Positions 30,571 through 38,056 of a stretch of DNA of 64,000 nt are shown here, piece after piece; positions within the stretch are counted from its first letter, which is position 1, and the number at the start of each line of letters is the position of its first letter. The notes under the pieces were generated by a model that saw only the letters and a program-made list of their open reading frames with translations, searched no databases and was not told the origin of the DNA. Position numbers and translations under genes: made by a program. The stretch covers positions 27,012 to 91,011 of the forward strand of contig NZ_JAMTCN010000021.1 in assembly GCF_024171865.1 (NCBI RefSeq), written 5' to 3'. Origin of the DNA: Prauserella aidingensis (GTDB lineage Bacteria > Actinomycetota > Actinomycetes > Mycobacteriales > Pseudonocardiaceae).

Positions 30571-31047
30571 ATGACGATCCGCCGCATCCGCACCGACGAC
30601 GTCGACGCCGTCGTCGATCTGGTCCACGCGCTGGCCGCGTACGAGAAGGCGCCCGACGAGTGCCACCTGACCGCCGAACAACTGCACACCGCACTGTTCG
30701 CGGACAAGCCCGCGCTCTACGGCCACGTCGCCGAGGCCGACGGTGAGGTCGTGGGCTTCGCGCTGTGGTTCCTCAACTTCTCGACCTGGCGCGGCGTCCA
30801 CGGCATCTACCTGGAGGACCTGTTCGTCCGCCCCGAGCACCGCGGTTCCGGCCTCGGCAAGACCCTGCTCGCCGCGCTCGCCGCCGAATGCGTCGAGCGC
30901 GGGTACGCACGCCTCGAGTGGTGGGTGCTGAACTGGAACCCCGCGCGGGCCTTCTACGAGTCCCTCGACGCCGAGGCCATGGACGAGTGGACCGTCTACC
31001 GCCTCACCGACGCACCCTTGCGGGCTCTCGCAGGCGACGCGGGCTGA
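30571..31047 (+). CDS. GNAT acetyltransferase resembling diamine/spermidine N-acetyltransferases
   Basis: 158 residues, one GNAT fold. YLEDLFVRPEHRGSGLGKTLLAALA is the acetyl-CoA pyrophosphate loop. The C-terminal LEWWVLNWNPARAFYESLDAEAMDEWTVYRL is the signature shared with SSAT-like polyamine acetyltransferases. Expected role: N-acetylation of a diamine or polyamine (or a related small amine) in the cytoplasm. A branched-polyamine-synthase-like gene lies 5 kb upstream, but the two are not in one operon. Confidence 0.85.
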   Translation: MTIRRIRTDDVDAVVDLVHALAAYEKAPDECHLTAEQLHTALFADKPALYGHVAEADGEVVGFALWFLNFSTWRGVHGIYLEDLFVRPEHRGSGLGKTLLAALAAECVERGYARLEWWVLNWNPARAFYESLDAEAMDEWTVYRLTDAPLRALAGDAG

Positions 31048-31074
31048 CGCCGCGGCGATTCCGGGTGCCGGCGC

Positions 31075-31545
31075 TCAGCGGTCGCCGGGCTCGTCACGTT
31101 CGCGCTCGGCCGCCCGGCCGGACACTCCACCGCGACGCGCGGCCTCGTCCTCCGTCTCGTCGGGCCGCTGCCCCAGCACCCACGCGCGCGAGTCCCGGCG
31201 GAACAACAGCACGATGACCGCGACCCCGGCGATCATGATCGGCACCCCGAACCCGGACTGGTCCGACGGGCCGGTCGCGTACCAGCCGACACCCACCAGG
31301 ATCAGCGCGACGACGAGGGACGGCGACCGCGCCCACGTCTTGCCCAGCAGCAGACCCGTCGCGCACGCCAGCACGGCGAGGCCGAGGACGGCGTAGTAGC
31401 TCACCTCCGCGACCAGGTCGGGGCTGGTGCCGGTGACCGCGAGCACGATGCCGATCGCGATGAGCGCGAAGCCCGGCAGTGCCGTCAGCAGCCCCGCGTA
31501 ACGGACTTCGCGGGGCGCGGGCGAGATCTTGTCGGCGAGCGCCAC
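31075..31545 (-). CDS. Small integral membrane protein, four predicted spans
   Basis: 156 residues. Four hydrophobic segments (YAGLLTALPGFALIAIGIVLAVTG, YYAVLGLAVLACATGLLLG, SPSLVVALILVGVGWYATG, GVPIMIAGVAVIVLLF) are followed by a charged C-terminal tail rich in Arg/Glu/Asp. No family function recognised. The GTG at 31545 is chosen for the ribosome site AGGGAAGG; longer upstream reading has no such site. It is convergent with the acetyltransferase and divergent from the lipid kinase. Confidence 0.75.
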   Translation of the reverse strand: MALADKISPAPREVRYAGLLTALPGFALIAIGIVLAVTGTSPDLVAEVSYYAVLGLAVLACATGLLLGKTWARSPSLVVALILVGVGWYATGPSDQSGFGVPIMIAGVAVIVLLFRRDSRAWVLGQRPDETEDEAARRGGVSGRAAERERDEPGDR

Positions 31546-31772
31546 GAGCGGGCCTTCCCTCGGATGTGACCGTGCGTGAACGGTTTCGATGGTATGCCAC
31601 CCGGACGGCCGTTTTCCGCCGCCCGGCATCGCGACAAGGATTCGAGGTGTCGTCGATGAGCCGGGTGGTCGTTCCGGGGTGCACTCGTCACGGCGGAAGT
31701 CGACACGTTCGCCGACCGAGCAGGAGGCAGCAGGCGAGGAGAATGGGCTGACGATTCACCTACGCTGGACGA

Positions 31773-32747
31773 GTGCGCGCAGTTCTCGTCGTGAATCCAC
31801 AGGCCACCGCCACCTCACCGGGAGGGCGTGACGTCCTGGCGCACGCCCTCGCCAGTCAGGTGAAGCTCGAGGTGGTCGAGACCGAGCACCGCGGTCACGC
31901 GATGACGGTCGCCCGTGCGGCCGCCCGCGGTGAGCTGGGCGACGTCGACCTCGTCGTCGCCCACGGCGGTGACGGCACGGTCAACGAGGTCGTCAACGGC
32001 CTCATGGACGGTGCCCGCCGCGCCGCCGTGCCCGCGCCGATGCTGGGCGTCGTCCCGGGCGGCTCGGCGAACGTCTTCGCCCGCGCGCTCGGGCTCCCCC
32101 GCGATCCCGTCGAGGCCACCCACCGCCTCCTGCACGCCGTCGAGACCCGCTCCACGCGACGGGTGGGGCTCGGCATCGCCGAGAGCGGGGGCACCGGGGC
32201 CGACGACGTCACCGGCGCCGTGGCCAGCGGCGCGCGCTGGTTCACCTTCAACGCCGGCCTGGGGTGGGACGCCGACGTCGTGGAGGGAGTGGACGCCCGG
32301 CGTGGCAAACGCACGAGCCCGTCGCTGTACGCCCGCACGGCCGTCTCCGCGTACCTCCGGCCCCCGCACGGCAGGCCGGCGATGAGCATCGGCCTTCCCG
32401 GCGACGAGGAGCCCGTGGAGGCGCGGACGGTGTTCGTCTCCAACACCGACCCGTGGAGCTACCTCGGGCCGCGGCCGGTCCACCTGAACACGACCTGCTC
32501 GTTCGACGGCGGGCTCGGACTGTTCGCGCTGCGCGGCATGGGCATGACGACCGTGCTGCGCCACCTCCGCCAGGCCCTGAAACAGGGCAAACACCGGGGT
32601 AGCCGGCTCGTGCGACACGACGATGTGTCATCCGTCTGCGTGAAAGCCGAAAAACCCGTAAACTTTCAGGTCGACGGAGACCTGGTCGGCACACGCACCA
32701 GGGTGGAGTTCCGGAGCGTCCCGCAGGCGCTCACCGTCGCGGTATGA
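31773..32747 (+). CDS. Diacylglycerol kinase-family lipid kinase
   Basis: 324 residues of the DAGK-catalytic/YegS family. It has VVNPQATATSPGG at the N-terminus, the nucleotide loop DLVVAHGGDGTVNEVVNGLM, LGVVPGGSANVFARALGLP, and the C-terminal FQVDGDLVG (substrate-side Asp/Gly). It phosphorylates a lipid such as diacylglycerol or a sphingoid/phosphatidylglycerol-type head group. It matches the position of Rv3218 beside whiB1 in mycobacteria. A GTG at 31773 starts immediately at the conserved MRAVLVVNP strand. Confidence 0.9.
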   Translation: MRAVLVVNPQATATSPGGRDVLAHALASQVKLEVVETEHRGHAMTVARAAARGELGDVDLVVAHGGDGTVNEVVNGLMDGARRAAVPAPMLGVVPGGSANVFARALGLPRDPVEATHRLLHAVETRSTRRVGLGIAESGGTGADDVTGAVASGARWFTFNAGLGWDADVVEGVDARRGKRTSPSLYARTAVSAYLRPPHGRPAMSIGLPGDEEPVEARTVFVSNTDPWSYLGPRPVHLNTTCSFDGGLGLFALRGMGMTTVLRHLRQALKQGKHRGSRLVRHDDVSSVCVKAEKPVNFQVDGDLVGTRTRVEFRSVPQALTVAV

Positions 32748-32899
32748 CTGGTCGCAGCCGGTGAACAGCAATCAGCTGATCGCCCCCGGCAAACCCCGGT
32801 TACCGCTTATCGACGCCGAAGCTCCACTCGCCGCAAAGTTCGGTCGACGGGCGGCGTTGCCGCGAGGTAAAGCTGCAGGTCAGGTCGGGGTTTCACGGC

Positions 32900-32915
32900 C
32901 GTGAGCTGACTCACC
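32900..32915. promoter_or_regulatory. CRP-like binding site upstream of whiB1
   Basis: CGTGAGCTGACTCACC matches the GTGA-N6-TCAC core of CRP/FNR-family sites and is symmetrical. It lies 121 bp before the whiB1 start. In M. tuberculosis, whiB1 is controlled by the cAMP receptor Rv3676, so a cognate site here is credible; binding is inferred. Confidence 0.55.
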
Positions 32916-33035
32916 GATCCGTCGAAAACACTTGTCGAAGCCCGGGACTCGTGAAAGCATTCACAAGCACCCCGAAAACGACCGCCAAGACGACGTTGGC
33001 GCGGGTACCCCCGCGTCTTGAGAAGGAGCTCAAGA

Positions 33036-33290
33036 ATGGACTGGCGCAACCGCGCGGCCTGCCGAGACGAAGACCCGGAACTGTTCTTCCCCGTGGGCAC
33101 CAGTGGCCCCGCGCTCTCTCAGGTAGCCGCCGCGAAGGCAGTATGCCACCGCTGCACCGTTGCCTCCGACTGCCTCGCCTGGGCCCTGGCCAGCGGCCAG
33201 GACGCCGGCGTCTGGGGCGGCATGGACGAGGACGAGCGTCGTGCGCTGAAGCGTCGCCGCGCTCAGGTCGGTCAGCACAGCAACGCCTGA
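33036..33290 (+). CDS. whiB1: WhiB1-type iron-sulfur transcriptional regulator
   Basis: 84 residues, the same length as M. tuberculosis WhiB1. The four cluster ligands are Cys9, Cys37, Cys40 and Cys46 (VCHRCTVASDC). The GVWGGMDEDERRALKRRR turn and basic tail follow. It holds a 4Fe-4S cluster that reacts with nitric oxide and binds sigma-A region 4; WhiB1 is essential in mycobacteria. The ATG at 33036 has AAGGAG 8 bp upstream. A GTGA-N6-TCAC site lies upstream and a strong hairpin downstream. Gene order (lipid kinase, whiB1, PdtaS) confirms the paralogue. Confidence 0.96.
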   Translation: MDWRNRAACRDEDPELFFPVGTSGPALSQVAAAKAVCHRCTVASDCLAWALASGQDAGVWGGMDEDERRALKRRRAQVGQHSNA

Positions 33291-33370
33291 GCAGACCGTC
33301 GCAGACAACGCGACCTGCCTTTTGCCCGGATTGACGTAAGTACTTTTTTACTGGGGCCGAGGCAAAAGGT

Positions 33371-33407
33371 TTGAGGGCCGGCATCCCTTCGGGGTGCCGG
33401 CCCTCAA
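33371..33407. terminator. Hairpin between convergent whiB1 and sensor kinase
   Basis: A 17-bp stem with one G-U pair (TTGAGGGCCGGCATCCC with GGGGTGCCGGCCCTCAA) around a TTC loop. A second inverted repeat, CCTTTTGCC at 33318-33326 with GGCAAAAGG at 33361-33369, encloses a T6 run just before it. It serves whiB1 and possibly the opposing gene. Confidence 0.88.
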
Positions 33408-33422
33408 GCGTCTCCGGGTCGA

Positions 33423-33517
33423 GTCGAACGGGTCGAGTCGAACAGGTCCAAAGTCGAACAGGTCCAGAGTCGAACGGGCCGTGTCGAACGGGCCGTGTCG
33501 AACGGGCCGTGTCGAAC
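33423..33517. repeat. Short tandem repeat, seven copies of a GTCGAAC unit
   Basis: GTCGAAC recurs at 33423, 33437, 33453, 33469, 33483, 33497 and 33511, with periods of 14, 16, 16, 14, 14 and 14 bp. Four units read GTCGAACGGGYC and two read GTCGAACAGGTCC. The stretch is non-coding. The rest of the 33291-33648 gap holds the hairpin at 33371-33407 and no gene. Confidence 0.85.
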
Positions 33518-33648
33518 GAATGCATTCACGACACCGGATACCGCGTATCCCCGTCGTTTCCGGACCGATCGCCGGACCGTTCCGGTCGTACGGCGAAAAC
33601 GGTTTCGACGGCCGCAGACCACGTCGACGTCGGCGACGAGGAGTCCGC

Positions 33649-35133
33649 TCAGCCGCGGCGGTTGAGCGGAACCCGCAGCGTCGCCTCGGTGCCCCCGTGG
33701 CTGCCGCCGCGCAGCGACAACGACCCACGCAGCTCGGATTCCACGAGCGTCCGAGCGATCTGCAGTCCGAGGCCGTCGGCGCGCTCCAGTGAGAATCCGG
33801 ACGGCAGGCCCCGCCCGTCGTCGCGGATGATGATGTCGAGCCTGCCCGCCGAGCGGTCGACCGCGATCTCCACCTCGCCCGCCTTTCCGGGTTCGAACGC
33901 GTGCTCGACCGCGTTCTGCACCAGTTCGGCGACCACCATCACCAACGGTGTGGCGATGTCGGCCGCCACGATGCCGAACGATCCGCTGCGCGAGAGTTTC
34001 ACGTGCGCTTCCGCGGTGGCGACCTCGCCGACCATCGGCAGCACGTTGTCGAACAGCTTGTCCAGGTCGACCTTCTCGTCCACCGACATCGACAGCGCCT
34101 CGTGGACCATGGCGATCGACGACACCCGGCGCACCGACTCGGTCAGCGCTTGCCGTGCCTCCCCGCTGGGCGTCCTGCGGGACTGCAACCGCAACAGCGC
34201 GGCGACGGTCTGCAGGTTGTTCTTCACGCGGTGGTGGATCTCGCGGATCGTCGCGTCCTTCGACATCAACGCGCGGTCGCGCCGCTTGACCTCGGTGACG
34301 TCGCGGGCGAGCACGAGCGCACCCGCGGGCCGTCCGGCAGGACGCAGCGGCAGGGCGCGGAACAGCGCCACCGCGCCGCGCCGCGACTCGGCCTCCGCGC
34401 GCGTGCTGGGTTTGCCCGCGACGGCGTCGAGGATGCGGTGCGAGATCTCGGTGGCGTCGAACGGATCGCGGATCAGCGACCGTGTCAACGGCGCCAGCCG
34501 CGCACCGATCAGATCCGATTCGTAGCCCATCCGGTGATAGACGGACTGGCCGTTCGGGCTGGCGAACACCACGGTGCCGTTCTGGTCGATGCGGATCAGC
34601 CCGTCGCCGACGCGCGGGCTCGTGTGCACGTCGGTGCCACCGTCCGGGCTCGGATACGTGCCGTCGGCCAGCATCTGGCACAGGTCGGCCGCGCTACCCA
34701 GGTAGGCGATCTCGAGCGGGCTCGGCACCCGCGGTGACGCCAGGTTCGTGTCCCGGCTCAGTACGGCGATCGCCCGGTCGCCGAACCGCACCGGGATCGC
34801 CTCCCTGCGCATCGGCAGGTCGTTGTACCAGTGCGGCTCCTCCTCGCGGCACAGGCGCAGTTCACGCGCGGCCCGCGACAGCTGCGGATGCTCCTCCGGG
34901 GTGAACCGTGTGCCCACGACGTCCTCCGCATGCGCGGTCGGACCGGTCGTCGGCCGCACCTGCGCGACGCACACGAAGTCGCCCTCACCATCCGCGACCG
35001 GGACCCACATCAGGAAGTCCGCGAACGACAGGTCCGCCAGCAGCTGCCACTCGGCGACCACGAGTTGCAGATGGTCGACGGCCTCCCCCGGCAGACCGGT
35101 GTTGTCGGCGAGCAGCTCCGCAAGTGTGGACAT
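33649..35133 (-). CDS. pdtaS: PdtaS-type cytoplasmic sensor histidine kinase
   Basis: 494 residues. There is an N-terminal GAF-like sensor domain (about 1-150), a PAS domain (about 175-285, IRIDQNGTVVFASPNGQSVYHRMGYE) and a HisKA_2 phospho-acceptor helix with HHRVKNNLQT at 300-309. A HATPase domain follows (ELVQNAVEHAFEPG, IIRDDGRGLPSG, GLGLQIARTLVESEL). No membrane segment, so it is soluble. In mycobacteria PdtaS phosphorylates the RNA-binding ANTAR regulator PdtaR; no ANTAR gene is visible here. Position next to whiB1 equals Rv3220c. Confidence 0.94.
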   Translation of the reverse strand: MSTLAELLADNTGLPGEAVDHLQLVVAEWQLLADLSFADFLMWVPVADGEGDFVCVAQVRPTTGPTAHAEDVVGTRFTPEEHPQLSRAARELRLCREEEPHWYNDLPMRREAIPVRFGDRAIAVLSRDTNLASPRVPSPLEIAYLGSAADLCQMLADGTYPSPDGGTDVHTSPRVGDGLIRIDQNGTVVFASPNGQSVYHRMGYESDLIGARLAPLTRSLIRDPFDATEISHRILDAVAGKPSTRAEAESRRGAVALFRALPLRPAGRPAGALVLARDVTEVKRRDRALMSKDATIREIHHRVKNNLQTVAALLRLQSRRTPSGEARQALTESVRRVSSIAMVHEALSMSVDEKVDLDKLFDNVLPMVGEVATAEAHVKLSRSGSFGIVAADIATPLVMVVAELVQNAVEHAFEPGKAGEVEIAVDRSAGRLDIIIRDDGRGLPSGFSLERADGLGLQIARTLVESELRGSLSLRGGSHGGTEATLRVPLNRRG

Positions 35134-35325
35134 CGGTTATCGACCACCGCACATCGTCATGACTCGGACGCGGACCGGGCGTGATCCGCTCTGCAATACT
35201 CCCACCCGGCCCCCGCGATACCCACCTGCCGGCCGCGCGCGTCACATCCGGACCGTCCGGCCCAGCCGACGGGGTCGACCGGAGCACATGCGACACTGGG
35301 GCCAGCAAGTCATGGAGGAATGAAC

Positions 35326-35400
35326 ATGTCGAAGCGTGCACGTAAGCGCCGCGATCGCAAGAAGAACAAGGCGAATCACGGCAAGAAGCCCAACACCTGA
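35326..35400 (+). CDS. 50S ribosomal protein bL37 (24 residues)
   Basis: A 24-codon gene, MSKRARKRRDRKKNKANHG followed by KKPNT. More than half the residues are basic. It closely resembles mycobacterial bL37, a 24-residue large-subunit protein found by structural work on the M. smegmatis ribosome. ATG at 35326 is preceded by GGAGG (35315-35319) at good spacing, and a strong hairpin terminator starts 32 bp after the stop, so it is a complete single-gene unit. It lies divergent from pdtaS and convergent with rshA, a position easily missed by gene callers. Confidence 0.88.
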   Translation: MSKRARKRRDRKKNKANHGKKPNT

Positions 35401-35432
35401 TCACCCGCCTCGAGCGGCCGTCAGGAACGGCG

Positions 35433-35469
35433 AAGGCCCCGGCACTTCCTCGGAAGTGGCCGGGGCCTT
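35433..35469. terminator. Hairpin terminator between bL37 and rshA
   Basis: A 17-bp stem with one bulged base (AAGGCCCCGGCACTTCC with GGAAGTGGCCGGGGCCTT) and a TC loop, between the convergent bL37 and rshA genes, so usable from both sides. Confidence 0.88.
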
Positions 35470-35541
35470 GCCGTGTGCGGGTATTCGTGGTGCTGCCGTG
35501 TCCGGCGGCCAGGTGCGTGCCCGGTCCCGCCTGCCGCCGGG

Positions 35542-35892
35542 TCAGCTGCCGTCGGAGCCTTCGCGGACCTGCTCGATCGTCAGCTCGGTCTCGCTGAGGC
35601 GCACGCCGCCGCGTTCCTCCACGGTCTTGCGGATCGACGCCCGCAGTCGCTCCTTGAGGTCCACCGGCGCCTGATCCCCGCCGCACTTGCGGTGCAGCAG
35701 CTGCTTGATCTGGTCGTCGATGCCGTACTCCTCGAGGCACGGCGGGCAGTCCTCGATGTGCTTGCGCAGCTCGGCGTCACGTTCGGCGCTGCATTCGCGA
35801 TCGAGCAGCAAGTAGATCTCCGCCAGCGCCTCGTCGCAGCAGACGTCCCTGCCCTGCTCGGGTTTGTGGTCCGGCTGTTCCAGGGTGCTCAT
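35542..35892 (-). CDS. rshA: Zinc-binding, redox-sensing anti-sigma factor
   Basis: 116 residues. It has the ZAS-family motif HX3CX2C (His45, Cys49, Cys52 in [11 protein letters not shown]) and an upstream Cys18/Cys19 pair that can supply the fourth ligand or redox partner. This is the RsrA/RshA arrangement: thiol oxidation expels zinc and releases the sigma factor. Its ATG overlaps the sigH stop by 4 bp (ATGA at 35889-35892), so the pair is translationally coupled and stoichiometric. Transcribed from the SigH-dependent promoter at 36766-36794. Confidence 0.93.
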   Translation of the reverse strand: MSTLEQPDHKPEQGRDVCCDEALAEIYLLLDRECSAERDAELRKHIEDCPPCLEEYGIDDQIKQLLHRKCGGDQAPVDLKERLRASIRKTVEERGGVRLSETELTIEQVREGSDGS

Positions 35893-36698
35893 CGGCCCGC
35901 CACCTCCCGCGTCGCGGTCGCCGGCCGGATGAAACCACGGTCGGTGGCGACGTCGGCGAGCAGGTTCCGCAGCTGACTGCGACCACGGTGCAACCGCGAC
36001 ATCACGGTGCCGATGGGCGTGTCCATGATCTCGGCGATCTCCTTGTACGCGAAGCCCTCGACGTCGGCGAGGTACACGGCGAGTCGGAACTCCTCGGGCA
36101 ACTGCTGCAGCGCGGCCTTCACGTCCGTGTCGGGCAGCTTGTCCATCGCCTCCACCTCGGCCGAACGCAGACCGGTCGACGTGTGGCTCTCCGCCTGGGC
36201 GATCTGCCAGTCGGTGATCTCCTCGGTGGGCTGCTGCAACGGCTGCCGCTGACGTTTGCGGTAGCCGTTGATGAACGTGTTGGTCAGGATGCGGTACATC
36301 CAGGCCTTCAGGTTCGTGCCCTTCTTGAACGAGGAGAACGCGGAGTACGCCTTGAGGTAGGCCTCCTGGACGAGGTCCTCGGCGTCGGCCGGGTTGCGCG
36401 TCATCCGCAGAGCGGCCGAGTACAGCTGGTCGATGAGCGGCATCGCGTCCCGCTCGAACCGCGCGATGCGATCCTGCTCGTCCTCGGGGCTCTCGGCCTC
36501 CGCGCCGCGGTCGGGAGCGCCGGGCGCGGCTGCGTTCGCGGCGCTCGGTCGCTCGGCGGTCTCGGCGGTTGCTGGCTCGGCAGAGTTCTGCGTGCTCGGC
36601 AAACCGTTCCCTTCCAGATCGGTGGCCGGGTCGACGGTGATCTCGGCGCTCTTGCTGTGCCTGTCACGCTGGCTTCGGATACCCGCCACCGACGGCAC
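35889..36698 (-). CDS. sigH: ECF sigma factor SigH/SigR (thiol-oxidative and heat stress)
   Basis: Region 2 ([59 protein letters not shown]) and region 4 ([45 protein letters not shown]) are nearly those of mycobacterial SigH. The GTG at 36698, 5 bp after GGAGGAG, gives 269 residues with a long disordered N-terminus. An internal TTG at 36602 with GGAAGGGA gives 237 residues, closer to SigH/SigR length. Two isoforms, as with SigR and SigR' in Streptomyces, are possible. Both starts lie downstream of the autoregulatory promoter. It directs genes for mycothiol, thioredoxin and proteolysis in known species. Confidence 0.93.
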   Translation of the reverse strand: MPSVAGIRSQRDRHSKSAEITVDPATDLEGNGLPSTQNSAEPATAETAERPSAANAAAPGAPDRGAEAESPEDEQDRIARFERDAMPLIDQLYSAALRMTRNPADAEDLVQEAYLKAYSAFSSFKKGTNLKAWMYRILTNTFINGYRKRQRQPLQQPTEEITDWQIAQAESHTSTGLRSAEVEAMDKLPDTDVKAALQQLPEEFRLAVYLADVEGFAYKEIAEIMDTPIGTVMSRLHRGRSQLRNLLADVATDRGFIRPATATREVAGR

Positions 36699-36765
36699 AT
36701 ATGTCTCCTCCGAGGATACGCCTCGGGCGCCCTCGGGTCTGGTCAGAATCGTCGGCACACCCCCT

Positions 36766-36794
36766 GTAACGACGACCCTCGATCGGGTATTCCC
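36766..36794 (-). promoter_or_regulatory. SigH/SigR-type autoregulatory promoter
   Basis: On the minus strand GGGAATA (-35; GGAAT at 36793-36789) and GTTAC (-10; GTT at 36770-36768) are separated by 18 bp. This fits the SigR/SigH consensus GGAAT-N18/19-GTT exactly. It lies 68 bp before the GTG of sigH, giving positive feedback on sigH-rshA. Confidence 0.88.
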
Positions 36795-36838
36795 GCCCGT
36801 CGTCGGAGGCATTCCCCGGGTCGCCTAGCCTGCACCTC

Positions 36839-37315
36839 ATGGCGGGCAAGGGGACACCGGCGACGGCACTGCTGACCACGCGCGAGGTCGAACACACGCT
36901 GCGGACCTACGACCACGATCCCCGCCACGAGTCGTACGGACCGGAGGCCGCGGAGGCGCTGGGCGTCGCACCGGAGCGGGTGTTCAAGACCCTCGTCACG
37001 ACCGTCGACGGGGCGTTGACGGTCGGAGTCGTGCCGGTCACGGGGCAACTCGATCTCAAGGCGCTCGCGGCCGCCGTGGGCGGCAAGAAGGCGAGGATGG
37101 CCGACCCCGCTGCGGCGGAACGGGCGACGGGGTACGTCGTCGGCGGGATCTCCCCGCTCGGCCATCGCACCCGCCTGCCGCTCGTCGTGGACGCCTCCGC
37201 GGAGACGTTCGCCACGGTGCTGGTCTCCGGCGGCCGGCGTGGCCTGGAGATCGAACTCGCACCCGGCGACCTGATCGCGCTGACCACCGCAACCGTGGCA
37301 GCCATCACGTCCTGA
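36839..37315 (+). CDS. ybaK: YbaK-family Cys-tRNA(Pro) deacylase
   Basis: 158 residues, one YbaK/ProX editing domain. It hydrolyses mischarged Cys-tRNA(Pro). Features seen are VFKTLVTTVDGALTVGVVPVTGQLDLKAL, AVGGKKARMADP (the conserved catalytic Lys region) and YVVGGISPLGHRTRLPLVVD. Length matches the family. ATG at 36839; divergent from sigH with the sigma promoter between them. It ends 42 bp before the repeat palindrome copy C, which probably terminates it. Confidence 0.93.
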   Translation: MAGKGTPATALLTTREVEHTLRTYDHDPRHESYGPEAAEALGVAPERVFKTLVTTVDGALTVGVVPVTGQLDLKALAAAVGGKKARMADPAAAERATGYVVGGISPLGHRTRLPLVVDASAETFATVLVSGGRRGLEIELAPGDLIALTTATVAAITS

Positions 37316-37357
37316 CCCACCCTCCCGGGTGAGCCCCGCTCGGAGTAGCGGTTCCGG

Positions 37358-37408
37358 CCCCCAAGGGCACCTTGGTGGCGTTGAATGCCACCAAGGTGCC
37401 CTTGGGGG
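37358..37408. repeat. Dispersed palindrome, copy C (convergent gap)
   Basis: A perfect 22-bp inverted repeat around GTTGAAT: the left arm begins CCCCCAAGGGCACCTTGG and the right arm is its complement. Same element as 21482-21530 and 25244-25294. It sits between the convergent ybaK and hydrolase genes and is likely a terminator for both. Confidence 0.9.
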
Positions 37409-37441
37409 CGCTCGACGGCGCGTCGCCGGTTACGGCGCGTG

Positions 37442-38056
37442 TCAGGAGACGAGAGGGCGGGTGACCCTGGCGAGCCACTCCGCGCTCGCACGGGCGACGC
37501 CGTCGAGCCCGGCCTTCAGACTGTGATCGCCCGGCACCATGACGACCTCCCGGTGCGGCCCCGCCTCCGGCCTGCCGAACGGATCCTTCTCCCCCTGCAC
37601 GACCAGCGTGGGCACGTCGACACCGTCCAGCTCGGCCTGCCGCGACTTCTCCGGCTTGCCGGGCGGGTGTTCGGGGAACGCCAGGCACAGCACCGCGTCG
37701 GCCTGTCCCTGCTCGGCCGTGCGGCACGCGACCCTGGCACCCGACGACCGCCCGCCGAACACCAGCGGCAGGCCTTCGAACCACCGGTCGGACAACTCCT
37801 CGACGACGGCCAGCCACGCCGCGTCCAGCTGTTTCGCCGGCGCGGGCGCCTTCCTGCCCGCCACGCGGTACGGCTGCTCCACCAGCGCCACGTGGACGCC
37901 CTGTTTCCGCGCCGCTCCCGCGACGGCGACCAGGTCCGGCGCATCGATCCCGCCACCCGCGCCGTGCCCGAGCAGCAGCCCGGCGCCCGCCTCGTCGGCG
38001 AGATGCAGTTCGACCCGCGCCGGACCGTGCGGCGTGTCGATCCGGGCGGTGGTCAT
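37442..38056 (-). CDS. Alpha/beta hydrolase (dienelactone-hydrolase-like)
   Basis: 204 residues. It has an oxyanion segment LLLGHGAGGGIDAPDL, the nucleophile elbow GGRSSGARVACRTA (Ser in G-R-S-S-G), the acid region VQGEKDPFG and the catalytic His in VPGDHSLKAG. It resembles KANL3/Tex30-type small hydrolases. Substrate unknown. The ATG at 38056 overlaps the stop of the SRAP gene by 4 bp (ATGA), so the two are one operon. Confidence 0.87.
   Translation of the reverse strand: MTTARIDTPHGPARVELHLADEAGAGLLLGHGAGGGIDAPDLVAVAGAARKQGVHVALVEQPYRVAGRKAPAPAKQLDAAWLAVVEELSDRWFEGLPLVFGGRSSGARVACRTAEQGQADAVLCLAFPEHPPGKPEKSRQAELDGVDVPTLVVQGEKDPFGRPEAGPHREVVMVPGDHSLKAGLDGVARASAEWLARVTRPLVS

Noticed and set aside
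33423..33517. CRISPR or attachment-site array
   Set aside because: Units of 14-16 bp without unique spacers; no integrase or phage gene nearby.
36699..36812. Longer sigH start at 36812
   Set aside because: It would lie upstream of the SigH-type promoter at 36766-36794, has no ribosome site, and would add non-homologous residues.
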